A DNA stretch of 64,000 nucleotides from Acinetobacter nosocomialis (GTDB taxonomy: Bacteria; Pseudomonadota; Gammaproteobacteria; Pseudomonadales; Moraxellaceae). Shown here in pieces: positions 38,685 to 47,970 of this stretch. Numbering within the stretch: the first letter of the stretch is position 1; each line of letters starts with the position of its first letter. The notes under the pieces are model-generated. The model was not told where the DNA came from and ran no database searches. It saw only the letters and a program-made list of their open reading frames with translations. The stretch covers positions 3,596,001 through 3,660,000 of the forward strand of contig CP107049.1 of NCBI GenBank assembly GCA_025736915.1. Direction: 5' to 3'. A program made the translations under genes and the position numbers.

Positions 38685-39578
38685 ATGAAACGTTCTGCAA
38701 CCTCTCTCATTGTTTCAACAGTTATGCTTTGTACGGTTGGTGCTACTTCTCAAATTCAGGCAGCAGATACATTAGCTAAAATTAAAAGTACTGGAAAAAT
38801 CGTTATTGGTCACCGAGAATCATCCGACCCAATTTCATACGTTGTTGGAGGTAAACCAGTAGGTTATGCAGTCGACATTTGTAACCAGTTCGCAAATGAT
38901 ATTAAAAAAGAATTGAAAATGCCTGGTTTAAAAGTTGAATACAAGGCAGTTACTTCATCAACACGTATTCCTGAGCTTTTAGCCGGCAATATTGATATGG
39001 AATGTGGTACCACTACAAACTCTAAACAGCGTCAGCAGCAAGTTGGTTTTTCAACGAACTACTATGCAACAGAAGTGCGTATGGCTGTTAAAGCAAACTC
39101 TGGTATTAAGAGTCTAGCTGATTTAAATGGTAAAGCAGTTGTAACGACTCAAGGTACAACATCAGACAAGTACATTAAAATGAATGAAAAAGGTCAGTCA
39201 CTTAATGTACAAAACATTTATGGTAAAGACCATTCTGACTCATTTGCCATGATGGCATCTGGCCGTGCCGCAGCATTTGTAATGGATGACAATATCTTAG
39301 CTGGTCTAATTGCCAAGTCATCTACACCAAAAGCATTCGCAATTGTAGGGCCAGTACTTTCATCAGAACCTTATGGCATCATGATTGCAAAAGATGATCC
39401 AAAATTTAAAGCAATTGCTGACCGTACCGTAAATAATTTATGGAAAACTGGTCAAATGGACGCTTTATATAAGAAATGGTTCTTATCACCAATCCCACCA
39501 AAAAATACTAATTTGAACATGCAACCAAGTTCATCTTACAAAAAACTTAAAGCTCACCCAACAGATGCAGGAATCTAA
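38685..39578 (+). CDS. gltI: Glutamate/aspartate ABC transporter, periplasmic binding protein
   Basis: A 297-residue periplasmic solute-binding protein (family 3). A Sec signal peptide ends near QIQA-ADTLA. KIVIGHRESSDPISYVVGGKPVGYAVDIC is the family signature, and VEYKAVTSSTRIPELLAGNIDMECGTTTN matches GltI closely. AAGGAG precedes the ATG at good spacing. It is the first gene of gltIJKL; the 93-base gap to gltJ permits differential expression of the binding protein. Confidence 0.93.
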   Translation: MKRSATSLIVSTVMLCTVGATSQIQAADTLAKIKSTGKIVIGHRESSDPISYVVGGKPVGYAVDICNQFANDIKKELKMPGLKVEYKAVTSSTRIPELLAGNIDMECGTTTNSKQRQQQVGFSTNYYATEVRMAVKANSGIKSLADLNGKAVVTTQGTTSDKYIKMNEKGQSLNVQNIYGKDHSDSFAMMASGRAAAFVMDDNILAGLIAKSSTPKAFAIVGPVLSSEPYGIMIAKDDPKFKAIADRTVNNLWKTGQMDALYKKWFLSPIPPKNTNLNMQPSSSYKKLKAHPTDAGI

Positions 39579-39671
39579 CCAGATCCTTTTGTCCTAAATT
39601 TACTTGTGCAAGTGTAAAACTTCATTTGCACAAGTGGTCTATTTTCTAAGATATTCATTTAAGGGGCAAAC

Positions 39672-40514
39672 ATGTCAGTCGGCTCGCTAAACTGGACTAT
39701 ATTCTGTGCGGAGTCTAATGAATATGGTGTCGATAAAGCCGCATGGGCAGAATCAGTTTGTAAAGTCATTGGTAGCTCTAGCTACAATGCCTATTCTGAG
39801 GCGCCCACATGGTTACAAATGTTAGGTTCTGGTGTCTTTACTATGGTATGGACTGCCGTTGTAGCCTTTCTTATCGCATTTTTATTAGGTTCTCTCCTTG
39901 GGGTAATTCGTACTTTACCCAATAAACCGCTTGCTTTTATCGGCAACTGTTATGTCGAAATATTCCGTAATATTCCTTTAATTGTACAGTTATTCTTCTG
40001 GGCTTTTGTATTTCCAGAGTTCTTACCAGATAGTTTAAGTGCCGGAAGTGGAGATGTCGTAGCAGGTGGTTGGTGGAAAAATATTTTAAATCATCATCCT
40101 GCTGTTATTGGTGTTTTTGCTTTGGGTCTATATACCGCAGCACGTGTTTCTGAGCATGTAAGAGCGGGGATTAACACTGTTTCTCGAGGACAAAAATTTG
40201 CAGCTTCTGCAATGGGTTTCACCACAGCGCAAAGTTATCGTTATGTGATTTTACCAGTTGCATACCGTACGGTATGGCCAACCATTACTTCAGAAGCAAT
40301 GAACGTCTTCAAGAACTCGGCAGTTCTATATGCACTAAGCGTTTTGAACTTCTTTGCTTATACCAAAACCATGCGAGAAGAAACTTCTCAGGACATTATC
40401 ATTCTTATTCTGTCTACGCCGGTTTATTTAATCATTACCTACACGATTAAATTTGTGATGGCATGGATTGAAAAACGCATGGCTGTACCAGGTTTAGGTT
40501 CGGGAGGAAAATAA
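39672..40514 (+). CDS. gltJ: Glutamate/aspartate ABC transporter permease
   Basis: A 280-residue inner-membrane permease of the HisM/GltJ type. After an unusual hydrophilic first 50 residues come the membrane helices, with YVEIFRNIPLIVQLFFWAF and the EAA-type coupling loop (ASAMGFTTAQSYRYVILPVAYR). AAGGGG supports the start. It is followed two bases later by gltK. Confidence 0.92.
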   Translation: MSVGSLNWTIFCAESNEYGVDKAAWAESVCKVIGSSSYNAYSEAPTWLQMLGSGVFTMVWTAVVAFLIAFLLGSLLGVIRTLPNKPLAFIGNCYVEIFRNIPLIVQLFFWAFVFPEFLPDSLSAGSGDVVAGGWWKNILNHHPAVIGVFALGLYTAARVSEHVRAGINTVSRGQKFAASAMGFTTAQSYRYVILPVAYRTVWPTITSEAMNVFKNSAVLYALSVLNFFAYTKTMREETSQDIIILILSTPVYLIITYTIKFVMAWIEKRMAVPGLGSGGK

Positions 40515-40516
40515 AT

Positions 40517-41194
40517 ATGGATTTTTCTCTATTACATAACCCTGATGTTATTGCTGCATTAAAAGAAGGCTTTATCTTCACGCTTACAGTAACGGTGCTT
40601 GCGATGATGGGGGGGATCCTGATTGGAACTCCATTAGCAATGATGCGTTTATCTAACAGCACCATTGCAAGTAACTTTGCGAAATTTTATGTCGATCTGT
40701 TTCGTGGTATTCCATTAATTCAGGTCATCTTTATTTTCTATTTTTTGTTGCCGAAAATATTTGAGTTTCAATCAGATACTTATTGGGGGCCATTATTTTC
40801 GAGTGTAGTGACTTTTGCTATTTTTGAAGCTGCATTTTTCTCGGAAATTGTACGTTCCGGTATTCAGTCTATTTCAAAAGGTCAGGTCAATGCAGGCTAC
40901 GCTTTAGGGTTTACCTATGGGCAATCTATGCGTTATGTGGTGTTACCGCAGGCCTTCCGTAATATGCTTCCAGTATTACTAACTCAAACTATTATTCTCT
41001 TTCAGGACGTGTCATTAGTTTATGTGATTAGTGCACCAGACTTCTTAGGTCGTGCAGATACATTGGCCAATACCTATGGTCCTGAAACGAAAGCAACATT
41101 CTACTTAATCGTCGCTGTGGTGTATTTCTGTAGCTCGTTTGTGCTATCGCAATTAGTCAAACGTTTACAGAAAAAAATTGCCATCATTCGCTAA
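40517..41194 (+). CDS. gltK: Glutamate/aspartate ABC transporter permease
   Basis: A 225-residue permease partner of GltJ: FYVDLFRGIPLIQVIFIFYFLLP and the coupling loop NAGYALGFTYGQSMRYVVLPQAFRNMLP are present, with five probable membrane helices. GGGAGG at the end of gltJ serves as its ribosome-binding site, so the two are translationally linked. Confidence 0.92.
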   Translation: MDFSLLHNPDVIAALKEGFIFTLTVTVLAMMGGILIGTPLAMMRLSNSTIASNFAKFYVDLFRGIPLIQVIFIFYFLLPKIFEFQSDTYWGPLFSSVVTFAIFEAAFFSEIVRSGIQSISKGQVNAGYALGFTYGQSMRYVVLPQAFRNMLPVLLTQTIILFQDVSLVYVISAPDFLGRADTLANTYGPETKATFYLIVAVVYFCSSFVLSQLVKRLQKKIAIIR

Positions 41195-41207
41195 TTGGAG
41201 ATTTTAA

Positions 41208-41951
41208 ATGCCAATGATAGACATCCAACATATCTCTAAATGGTATGGTGATTTTCAGGTTTTAACAGATTGCACGACGAGTATTGAAAAAGGTGATGTC
41301 GTTGTTGTTTGTGGGCCATCTGGTTCAGGAAAATCAACACTCATTAAAACAGTAAATGCGTTAGAACCATTTCAACAAGGCGATATTATTGTTGATGGAG
41401 TTTCTCTGAAAGATCCCAAAACGGATCTTGCTAAATTCCGTTCACGTGTAGGAATGGTATTCCAGCATTTTGAACTTTTCCCACACATGACTGTTTTGGA
41501 AAATCTAACCATTGCTCAAGTTAAAGTGTTAAAGCGTTCAGTTGCTGAAGCGCGTGAAAAGGGGCTTAAGTATTTAGAACGCGTTGGGTTACTTGCTCAT
41601 AAAGATAAATTCCCAGGTCAACTCTCTGGTGGGCAGCAGCAACGCGTTGCAATTGCTCGCGGATTATCGATGGACCCAGTCTGTATGTTGTTTGATGAAC
41701 CTACTTCGGCACTCGACCCTGAAATGGTAGGTGAAGTTCTTGAAGTTATGGTGCAACTTGCTCATGAAGGTATGACCATGATGTGTGTGACCCATGAAAT
41801 GGGCTTTGCTAAACGCGTATCTAACCGCTTAATTTTCATGGATGAAGGCAAAATTCTTGAAGATTGTCCAACCAATGAATTTTTTGATAATTTAGAGGCT
41901 CGTCATGAGCGCGCTAAACTGTTCTTGCAGAAAATTCAAGCCATGCACTAA
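41208..41951 (+). CDS. gltL: Glutamate/aspartate ABC transporter ATP-binding protein
   Basis: A 247-residue ABC ATPase of the polar amino acid class. Walker A CGPSGSGKST, Q-loop VGMVFQHFELFPHMTV, signature LSGGQQQR, Walker B MLFDEPTSALD and H-loop CVTHEM are all intact. GGAG lies before the start, 13 bases after gltK. It ends the operon at a strong terminator. Confidence 0.94.
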   Translation: MPMIDIQHISKWYGDFQVLTDCTTSIEKGDVVVVCGPSGSGKSTLIKTVNALEPFQQGDIIVDGVSLKDPKTDLAKFRSRVGMVFQHFELFPHMTVLENLTIAQVKVLKRSVAEAREKGLKYLERVGLLAHKDKFPGQLSGGQQQRVAIARGLSMDPVCMLFDEPTSALDPEMVGEVLEVMVQLAHEGMTMMCVTHEMGFAKRVSNRLIFMDEGKILEDCPTNEFFDNLEARHERAKLFLQKIQAMH

Positions 41952-41961
41952 TACCATTAAT

Positions 41962-41993
41962 AAAAAAGAGCCTTTTGAAAGGCTCTTTTTTTT
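41962..41993. terminator. Bidirectional terminator between gltL and the porin gene
   Basis: AAAAAAGAGCCTTT and AAAGGCTCTTTTTT form a long stem with a minimal loop and A/T flanks on both sides. Confidence 0.88.
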
Positions 41994-42004
41994 ACATCCA
42001 GATT

Positions 42005-43318
42005 TTAGAAACTATATTTTGCTAATAAATTTATGCGGGAGTAATCCCCTTTATCATCTGCAAATGTTTTGCGCTGGCCATAAGTATATTCTGCACCTAA
42101 GTCAATGTTCTTAACAGGGTTCCAAATTAGGTTAACCAGTGCATTATAAATTTCTTTGTTATAGCTGGTGTTGGTTAAATTGCTATTTGCATAGATGCTA
42201 TCATCTTTATATTGAATACCGCCTATTGCAAAGGTAGAGCGGAGGATAGGGCTCCATTTACGTTGATAGCCGATAACTGCACTATCAAATTCAGCTAAAT
42301 TAATATCCTGAGTTGTTGTGTCATAGGCATAAGCTGAGTTGCTATAAAGTAAATAGCGGCCATCTCCTTTAACATGATAGTAATTAGCAACCAAGCTATC
42401 TTGAGGCGTTAAATCATATTTACCACCTATACCGACACCCCAACCAAATTTTTCTTCAGAAGTGCTATCTTTGGGAGCTACACGGTTTTCATGAGCAAGA
42501 CCATGTAATTGTAATAGGCCTTTATTATCTGTAGTTTTAAAATCATATCGTGCTGTTAAAGCAGGAAAGCGGCTTCCACCAGCAGCGTTACCAGCTTTTT
42601 CAACATCGCCGCCTTCTAAAGCAACTAATATTTTTTGTTGTGCATCAATCGGCTGAGTATAACGGACTTGTACAGTACGTGTTGTTCCTGTACCAATAGC
42701 ACCATTAAAATCTACTGTTTCTGGTGATGTATCTGTATTTACAAAAGGTGAGGTCGTTTGACCAGCTAACCATTTTCCTAAAGACATATAAGCATGGCGA
42801 ACACGGAAGGTACCATTACCATTATCGCCATTTCCACCCATGAAATCGGCTTCAATTTTTCCGGTTAAATCTCCGTACTGAGTAGGTCGAGTGATGTCTA
42901 GACCAATTCTTGAAGTCGCAGCAGATACATTTAGTGAATCTTGTTTTGGATCATCTTTATTTAATGGATAGTTGGCACCATTTGAAATGCTACCATTTGA
43001 ACCTTTAAAGTCATAGGTTGCATCTGCACGGACACTACCATAAAGCTTAACTTGGGTTTGTCCATCCGTCATTGCCATCCAACCTGGTTTTGATACAGGA
43101 GGAGTAGCTGGTGCTACGGGAGTTGTTGCTGGAGCACTAACCGATAAAACTGTTTTTTGTTGATCAGATAGTTTCTGGACGAGTTGTTTCAACTCCTTCA
43201 CTTCATCACGTAAAGCATTAACTTCTGCATCAGTAGCAGCATGAGCAGGCATAACTACACCTGTTAGGCTGACAGTACTCATCGCAAGAACTAAAGTTTT
43301 GATTTTTTTCACAAGCAT
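42005..43318 (-). CDS. DcaP-like outer-membrane porin
   Basis: About 437 residues. A Sec signal ends in MPAHA-ATDAE, then a coiled coil (residues about 28-60: EVNALRDEVKELKQLVQKL) and a Pro/Thr linker lead to a beta-barrel starting VKLYGSVRADATYDF and ending in the aromatic sequence INLLAKYSF. DcaP porins are trimers with N-terminal coiled coils that take up negatively charged solutes such as succinate. ATG at 43318 is given. A GTG at 43312 has better spacing from the upstream GGGGA and yields an equally good signal peptide, so the true start may be two codons later. Confidence 0.87.
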   Translation of the reverse strand: MLVKKIKTLVLAMSTVSLTGVVMPAHAATDAEVNALRDEVKELKQLVQKLSDQQKTVLSVSAPATTPVAPATPPVSKPGWMAMTDGQTQVKLYGSVRADATYDFKGSNGSISNGANYPLNKDDPKQDSLNVSAATSRIGLDITRPTQYGDLTGKIEADFMGGNGDNGNGTFRVRHAYMSLGKWLAGQTTSPFVNTDTSPETVDFNGAIGTGTTRTVQVRYTQPIDAQQKILVALEGGDVEKAGNAAGGSRFPALTARYDFKTTDNKGLLQLHGLAHENRVAPKDSTSEEKFGWGVGIGGKYDLTPQDSLVANYYHVKGDGRYLLYSNSAYAYDTTTQDINLAEFDSAVIGYQRKWSPILRSTFAIGGIQYKDDSIYANSNLTNTSYNKEIYNALVNLIWNPVKNIDLGAEYTYGQRKTFADDKGDYSRINLLAKYSF

Positions 43319-43654
43319 TCCCCACATCGGATAAAGTTTTCCCGTATGTGCATAACAAAAACAGTGCCAACTTTTTAAAATTATACAAAGTTATTGATTT
43401 TATTAAGGAAAATATGGGATTTTTAAGATGCGATGGTCTTTCTTTGATGCGGTAAGGAAAATGTTGAAGAGATATAAGGCGATAAACGATTGCAAATGCG
43501 CTATAAACGTCATACCACTGCACAGTTAACAGGCACAGTGTTGACTCAAGATATTGAAGTAAAGCTTAATTCTTTTTTAATTGAGTTTGATTTTTAAAGT
43601 AGACTTAGCTTTAGGATATACTGTTAACCTAAAAAGAGCTCATTGGAGAAAAGA
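43319..43654. other. Divergent region between the porin and Lrp genes
   Basis: A 336-base AT-rich stretch holding both promoters. A TTGACT at about 43543 is a possible -35 element for the Lrp gene. Nothing else was recognised. Confidence 0.35.
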
Positions 43655-44125
43655 ATGGAGTTAGACCGTTTTGATAAACAAATTCTGGAAATTTTGTCTC
43701 ATGAAGACCTGAATTTGAATGAGCTCTCAGAACGGATTAATCTTTCAGTTAGCTCTGTTCATCGCCGCATTAAGCATTTGATTGAAGCTAATATCATGGG
43801 GCAGCTTAAAAGAGAAATTAACTTTAGCAAATTGGGGTTTACCTTGCATATTTTGCTACAAGTCTCTTTAAGTAAACATGATAGTGAGACCTTCGATAAA
43901 TTTCTTTCTGAAATTGAAGCGATTCCTGAAGTTACAAATGCATTTTTGGTTACTGGTCAAAGTGCCGATTTTATTCTTGAATTAGTTGCACGTAATATGG
44001 ATGACTACAGCGAAATTTTATTAAGACGTATTGGTAAAATTGACAATGTAGTCGCTCTACATTCGAGTTTTGTGATTAAAGAGTACAATGTATTTAACTG
44101 TTATAATTTATTAAATAAGCTATAA
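43655..44125 (+). CDS. Lrp/AsnC-family transcriptional regulator
   Basis: A 156-residue regulator. LDRFDKQILEILSHEDLNLNELSERINLSVSSVHRRIKHL is the N-terminal helix-turn-helix region (residues about 2-42), followed by the RAM/ligand-binding domain with the conserved IPEVTNAFLVTGQSADFILELV segment. ATG at 43655 with GGAG upstream is chosen over a TTG four codons earlier. The position next to an amino-acid importer and a porin suggests local control, but Lrp proteins often act at a distance. Confidence 0.9.
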   Translation: MELDRFDKQILEILSHEDLNLNELSERINLSVSSVHRRIKHLIEANIMGQLKREINFSKLGFTLHILLQVSLSKHDSETFDKFLSEIEAIPEVTNAFLVTGQSADFILELVARNMDDYSEILLRRIGKIDNVVALHSSFVIKEYNVFNCYNLLNKL

Positions 44126-44153
44126 AAAAACGCACCGATTGGTGCGTTTTTTT
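44124..44153. terminator. Bidirectional terminator between the Lrp gene and yebC
   Basis: CGCACC / GGTGCG stem with a four-base loop and seven A and seven T residues on either side. Confidence 0.88.
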
Positions 44154-44169
44154 AATTTCAATGTTTGGT

Positions 44170-44919
44170 TTAAGCATCTAATTGAGCTAAAACTTCATCT
44201 GAGAATTCAACATTTGTATAAACGTTTTGTACATCATCAAGATCTTCAAACATATCGATCATTTTAAGAATTTGTTTTGCTTGGTCAATATCTGTAATTT
44301 CAGCTTTTGTTGATGGGCTCATCACAACTTCTGCGTTATCAGATTTTAAACCTGCAGCAGCAAGAGCATCTTGAACTTCACCAAAAGTTTCTGGTGAGGT
44401 GATAACTAAAATTTCATCTTCTGAAACTTCAATATCTTCTGCACCTGCTTCCAAAGCAACTTCCATGATTTTGTCTTCTAAAGACACATCTTCAAAAGTA
44501 ATTTCGCCACGTTTAGTAAATAGGTAAGATACAGAACCCGCAGTTCCTAAGTTACCATTGGTTTTACTAAAGCAGTGACGTACATCTGGAACTGTACGGT
44601 TAAGGTTATCTGTCATTGTTTCAATAAGGACAGCAACACCACCAACACCATAACCTTCGTAAGTTACTTCTTTTAAATCGTCATTGTCTTCACCACCAAC
44701 ACCGCGTTGGATTGCACGGTTAATGGTGTCACGTGTCATGTTGACAGAAAGTGCTTTTTCGACAACAGCACGAAGGCGAGGGTTGCTAGCAGCATCTCCA
44801 CCACCAAGTCTGGCAGCAGTCACAATTTCACGAATATATTTAGTAAAAACTTTACCGCGACTTGCATCTTGTTTAGCTTTACGATGCTTAATATTGGCCC
44901 ATTTAGAATGACCCGCCAT
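44170..44919 (-). CDS. yebC: YebC/PmpR-family regulatory or translation-associated protein
   Basis: A 249-residue cytoplasmic protein, the standard family length. It begins [19 protein letters not shown] and shows GRGG-like [25 protein letters not shown] and the acidic C-terminal domain. Members were described as DNA-binding regulators, and more recent work on relatives links them to relieving ribosome stalling at prolines. GGAG lies nine bases before ATG 44919; a longer frame is rejected. Confidence 0.94.
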   Translation of the reverse strand: MAGHSKWANIKHRKAKQDASRGKVFTKYIREIVTAARLGGGDAASNPRLRAVVEKALSVNMTRDTINRAIQRGVGGEDNDDLKEVTYEGYGVGGVAVLIETMTDNLNRTVPDVRHCFSKTNGNLGTAGSVSYLFTKRGEITFEDVSLEDKIMEVALEAGAEDIEVSEDEILVITSPETFGEVQDALAAAGLKSDNAEVVMSPSTKAEITDIDQAKQILKMIDMFEDLDDVQNVYTNVEFSDEVLAQLDA

Positions 44920-45080
44920 GGAAGTGAACTCCAAAAATTAAAAAATGCAAAAGTGCCAGAATATTATCATAGGCATGGTTTTCTTGAAAACTGTTGTCCT
45001 ATGTTTTGTTAACCAATTAAGTAAGCTTATAGGCCCTAAATTTAAGTAAAAAATAGTCCCTAAAGTTGTTACATAACAAA

Positions 45081-45626
45081 TTAGTTAATCTTCACATCAA
45101 TATCATATTGCGCGTAAAGTTCTTTAATCGTTTCAAGATCTTTTTGCAAATCGGAAGGGTAAATCTTACCTAAAATACCGCCTTTCTTTGTTCTTGCATT
45201 TGCATACATCAGTACAATTGGAACATTCGCAGCTTTTGCAATATGCCAGAAACCTGTACGAATGGGCTTACGCTCAGATCCATCTTTTGCACGAGTTGCT
45301 TCAGGGGCAATGACTAGATTGAAGGTCTCATTACTTTGAAATTTTTCGACCATTTGAGAAACAATATCTTTGCTTGCTTTGCGGTCTACAGGAATGCCAC
45401 CTAGTTTCTCAAGTATGGGCTTCATTGGCCCTTTAAAAAGCTCTTTTTTAATTAGCGTATGAATCTTTAAATCTAATATTTGAAACATAGCGATTGATAA
45501 GATCGCATCTAGGTTAGAAGTATGCTCGAACCCAATAATAACTTGTTTTTTTTCAAGAATTGTAGGATCTACATCATAGGTCCAACCAACTGCTTTGAAG
45601 ATAGAATTGCCTAAAAACTTTTTCAT
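45081..45626 (-). CDS. PlsC-type 1-acylglycerol-3-phosphate acyltransferase-like protein
   Basis: A 181-residue protein of the glycerolipid acyltransferase family. The catalytic H-x4-D box is HTSNLD near residue 34-39, GGIPVDR is the glycerophosphate-binding block near residue 75, and PEATR matches the conserved FPEGTR block with a glycine-to-alanine change. No transmembrane helix precedes the domain, which is shorter than typical PlsC; related short members act on lysophospholipids or lipid A precursors. Monocistronic as far as can be seen. Confidence 0.8.
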   Translation of the reverse strand: MKKFLGNSIFKAVGWTYDVDPTILEKKQVIIGFEHTSNLDAILSIAMFQILDLKIHTLIKKELFKGPMKPILEKLGGIPVDRKASKDIVSQMVEKFQSNETFNLVIAPEATRAKDGSERKPIRTGFWHIAKAANVPIVLMYANARTKKGGILGKIYPSDLQKDLETIKELYAQYDIDVKIN

Positions 45627-45834
45627 AGAGACGTGGGAGACAATAAGGTTGCGGAATTCTAATATGAGTTGGTCTAAAAAGGTAGAAAATTATCAACATA
45701 TTAAACTTTATTTATTTTAATTTTTAAATTGAAATATTTAATAAAATTTATATTTATTAATATTATATTTTAACTCTCCAATAGAAAAATATATAATAAA
45801 TCAATTTAAAGTAATCTTTTATATATTAAAAATA

Positions 45835-46395
45835 CTATGAATTCTCGGTTTTAATTAAATACTCGATATATCTCCATTTTTTTACAGGATCAATCAATTC
45901 TTTATCAATGGTTCCATCAATAATAATCCCATCAATAATCGAGATGATGATATGAGTAAGCGGAGTAGGGTCTTTAATATCTAACTCTACTAATAAACTA
46001 TTGAGTAAATTGATAAGCCAATTTGTATATTCTTGAAATGGTTCACGAATTGAGGTGTATTGTTTAGATACTTCAATAAATGCCTTCTTAAACAAGCAAC
46101 CATTAAAGTTTTCGCTATTAATCCAGTCAATATACCAGTTAAAAATAAGATGTATTTTTTCAAGCGGCTCAGCATCTGGATGTAAATTTAATTTTTCATA
46201 AATTGAATTTTGTATATTAATATTTCGATGATGTAGACATTCCATGATTAAACTTTCTTTGGAAGGAAAGTATTTATAGAAAGTCATCTTCGCGACGTTT
46301 GATTCAGCAATAATTTTATCTACGCCTGTAGCGTTATAACCGATTTGGTTAAAAAGATCTAAAGCAGTATTTATAATATCTTCTTTTTTTGACAT
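45835..46395 (-). CDS. TetR-family transcriptional regulator
   Basis: A 186-residue repressor. Residues 1-48 form the helix-turn-helix: IINTALDLFNQIGYNATGVDKIIAESNVAKMTFYKYFPSKESLI shown by its key residues (A-x-x-L-F, GY-A-TGVD-I, TFYKYFPSK). The rest is an all-helical ligand domain of unknown specificity. GGAA lies before the ATG. It is divergent from the heme-oxygenase-like gene across 277 bases that contain a 24-base palindrome, which makes that gene the likely target. Confidence 0.88.
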   Translation of the reverse strand: MSKKEDIINTALDLFNQIGYNATGVDKIIAESNVAKMTFYKYFPSKESLIMECLHHRNINIQNSIYEKLNLHPDAEPLEKIHLIFNWYIDWINSENFNGCLFKKAFIEVSKQYTSIREPFQEYTNWLINLLNSLLVELDIKDPTPLTHIIISIIDGIIIDGTIDKELIDPVKKWRYIEYLIKTENS

Positions 46396-46498
46396 TACTG
46401 TTCCATATAGTTAAAACTAATTATTACTTTACATAGATTTTAAATTTTTAATCAAATTGATCATAATCAAAAACATAATTTGATTCAAGTTAATATTA

Positions 46499-46522
46499 TA
46501 AAAATAATAAGCATTATTTTTA
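46499..46522. promoter_or_regulatory. 24-bp palindrome in the TetR divergent promoter region
   Basis: TAAAAATAAT (46499-46508), four bases, ATTATTTTTA (46513-46522): perfect ten-base arms. The core ATAAT-N4-ATTAT also resembles a Fur box. A second palindrome, ATCAA-A-TTGAT, lies at 46451-46461. Confidence 0.5.
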
Positions 46523-46672
46523 ACTTTTTTTAAATATTCTATTTGATTTCGTATGATTTTAATTCTAATATGGATTTTTGATAAAAGGAGTTTTATTTTT
46601 GGTATAACTCTTTGTTTTTAAAATAAAATATGGAAAACCAAAGAACTTTAATAAGTTTAACGAGCGTGGATT

Positions 46673-47536
46673 ATGCCTAAAAAATTTGAGAACTTTAATA
46701 ATCCTAGGAAAAAGGCACTCGCAGGGATGAAACAAAGCATTTCAGCTGAACTTTGGGATAAAAATCTTAACTTTTTAACTCAATTAAGAGCGAAGATTGC
46801 GCAGCATCCGGTATCTCATCATCCTGCAATTGAAATTTTAAATAACGGAGAGATTAATAAAGAAAATTTAAAGCGTATTCATTTGGAATATCGCCATGCA
46901 ATCGTACAAACATTTACAGATGCTTTATTAATGGCTCAGTATCAAACAAAGCAGTTAGAGCCTAGATTGCATGCAGGGGCAAAAATGTTCCCACGTTTTC
47001 TTTTAAGTTTAAATATATTTGATGAGTTTGGATTTAGACCGGGAGCTGACCGAGATGGTTACTATCAGGGAAATCCTGAATATGCTCATTATCCATTATT
47101 CGAAGACGTGCTTAATGATTTTGGAGTAACTGAGGAAGAGCGCCAGAGTTATAGGCCAACAAGCATTGCACATCAAGTAAGAGAGTTTTTAGAAAACTCT
47201 TATAACGACTATAAAGCTGTTTCCGCTTTACTGGCAGTAGCCGAAGAAGAAGTTATTTTATATAGTCCACCTTTGCGAAGAGCAACCAGTGCTGTCGGTA
47301 TAGAGGTTGAGGGTGGTGGGTATTACCATGTTCATGGTGTATCCGAAGATGAAACTGCTGAGGCAGCAGATGATGATCATGAAGAAGATTTATGGTTTAT
47401 TTTGATGCAAGCTTGTACAGAAGAAGACTATGTTCATTTAGAAAACTTATGTCTTGAATATTGTGATTTATGGGAAAAGTTTTGGGATATTCAAATGGAA
47501 AACTCGAAATCAATTCCTAAACAGAATCTGGCTTAA
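46673..47536 (+). CDS. Putative heme-oxygenase-like (TenA/PqqC/CADD-type) metalloenzyme
   Basis: A 287-residue soluble protein, predicted all-helical. The helix ENLKRIHLEYRHAIVQTFTDALL has Glu72 and His75, a later helix AVAEEEVILYS supplies Glu191-193, and YYHVHGVSEDETAEAADDDHEEDLW carries His/Asp/Glu candidates near residues 219-238. This E...H / E / H...D layout is that of heme-oxygenase-like di-iron or non-heme enzymes, which act in natural-product, cofactor and fatty-acid chemistry. I do not recognise the exact family, and the acidic insert is unusual. It is alone, opposite a TetR regulator; the ribosome-binding site is weak. Confidence 0.6.
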   Translation: MPKKFENFNNPRKKALAGMKQSISAELWDKNLNFLTQLRAKIAQHPVSHHPAIEILNNGEINKENLKRIHLEYRHAIVQTFTDALLMAQYQTKQLEPRLHAGAKMFPRFLLSLNIFDEFGFRPGADRDGYYQGNPEYAHYPLFEDVLNDFGVTEEERQSYRPTSIAHQVREFLENSYNDYKAVSALLAVAEEEVILYSPPLRRATSAVGIEVEGGGYYHVHGVSEDETAEAADDDHEEDLWFILMQACTEEDYVHLENLCLEYCDLWEKFWDIQMENSKSIPKQNLA

Positions 47537-47692
47537 GAATATATCAAATAATTAACCCAATAATTTATAACAATCATAAATACTAAAAGGAATGTTTAAA
47601 AATATGGAAATAGGTAAAGATCTTTTAAAGTGTAAGTGATCAATTTTTGAATAATGTAGTGATATTCGGCAGTATTTTAAGATGCCTAAAAT

Positions 47693-47728
47693 TAAAGAAC
47701 CCCAAAAACTGTAGGTTTTTGGGGTTTG
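47693..47728 (-). terminator. Terminator of the CAU tRNA gene
   Basis: AACCCCAAAAAC / GTTTTTGGGGTT stem of 12 pairs with a five-base loop, five bases past the CCA end, followed on the minus strand by a T-rich tract. Confidence 0.8.
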
Positions 47729-47732
47729 TATT

Positions 47733-47809
<77 letters not shown>

Positions 47810-47970
47810 TATAAGTAAGAAAAGCTTTTAATCTCAAGGCTTTTCAGTGCCTGCAATACTAATCAATTTTTTTATTAAACACAAGTATTTTTCAAAAGTA
47901 GGTTCGCAGTAGACCTGAAAAAATATTTTGCTATATTGTTAATTATCACAAGCGATAGGGATTCTAGCTT

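Noticed and set aside
45990-46175. 61-codon minus-strand frame within the TetR gene
   Set aside because: Alternate-frame shadow of a well-supported regulator gene.
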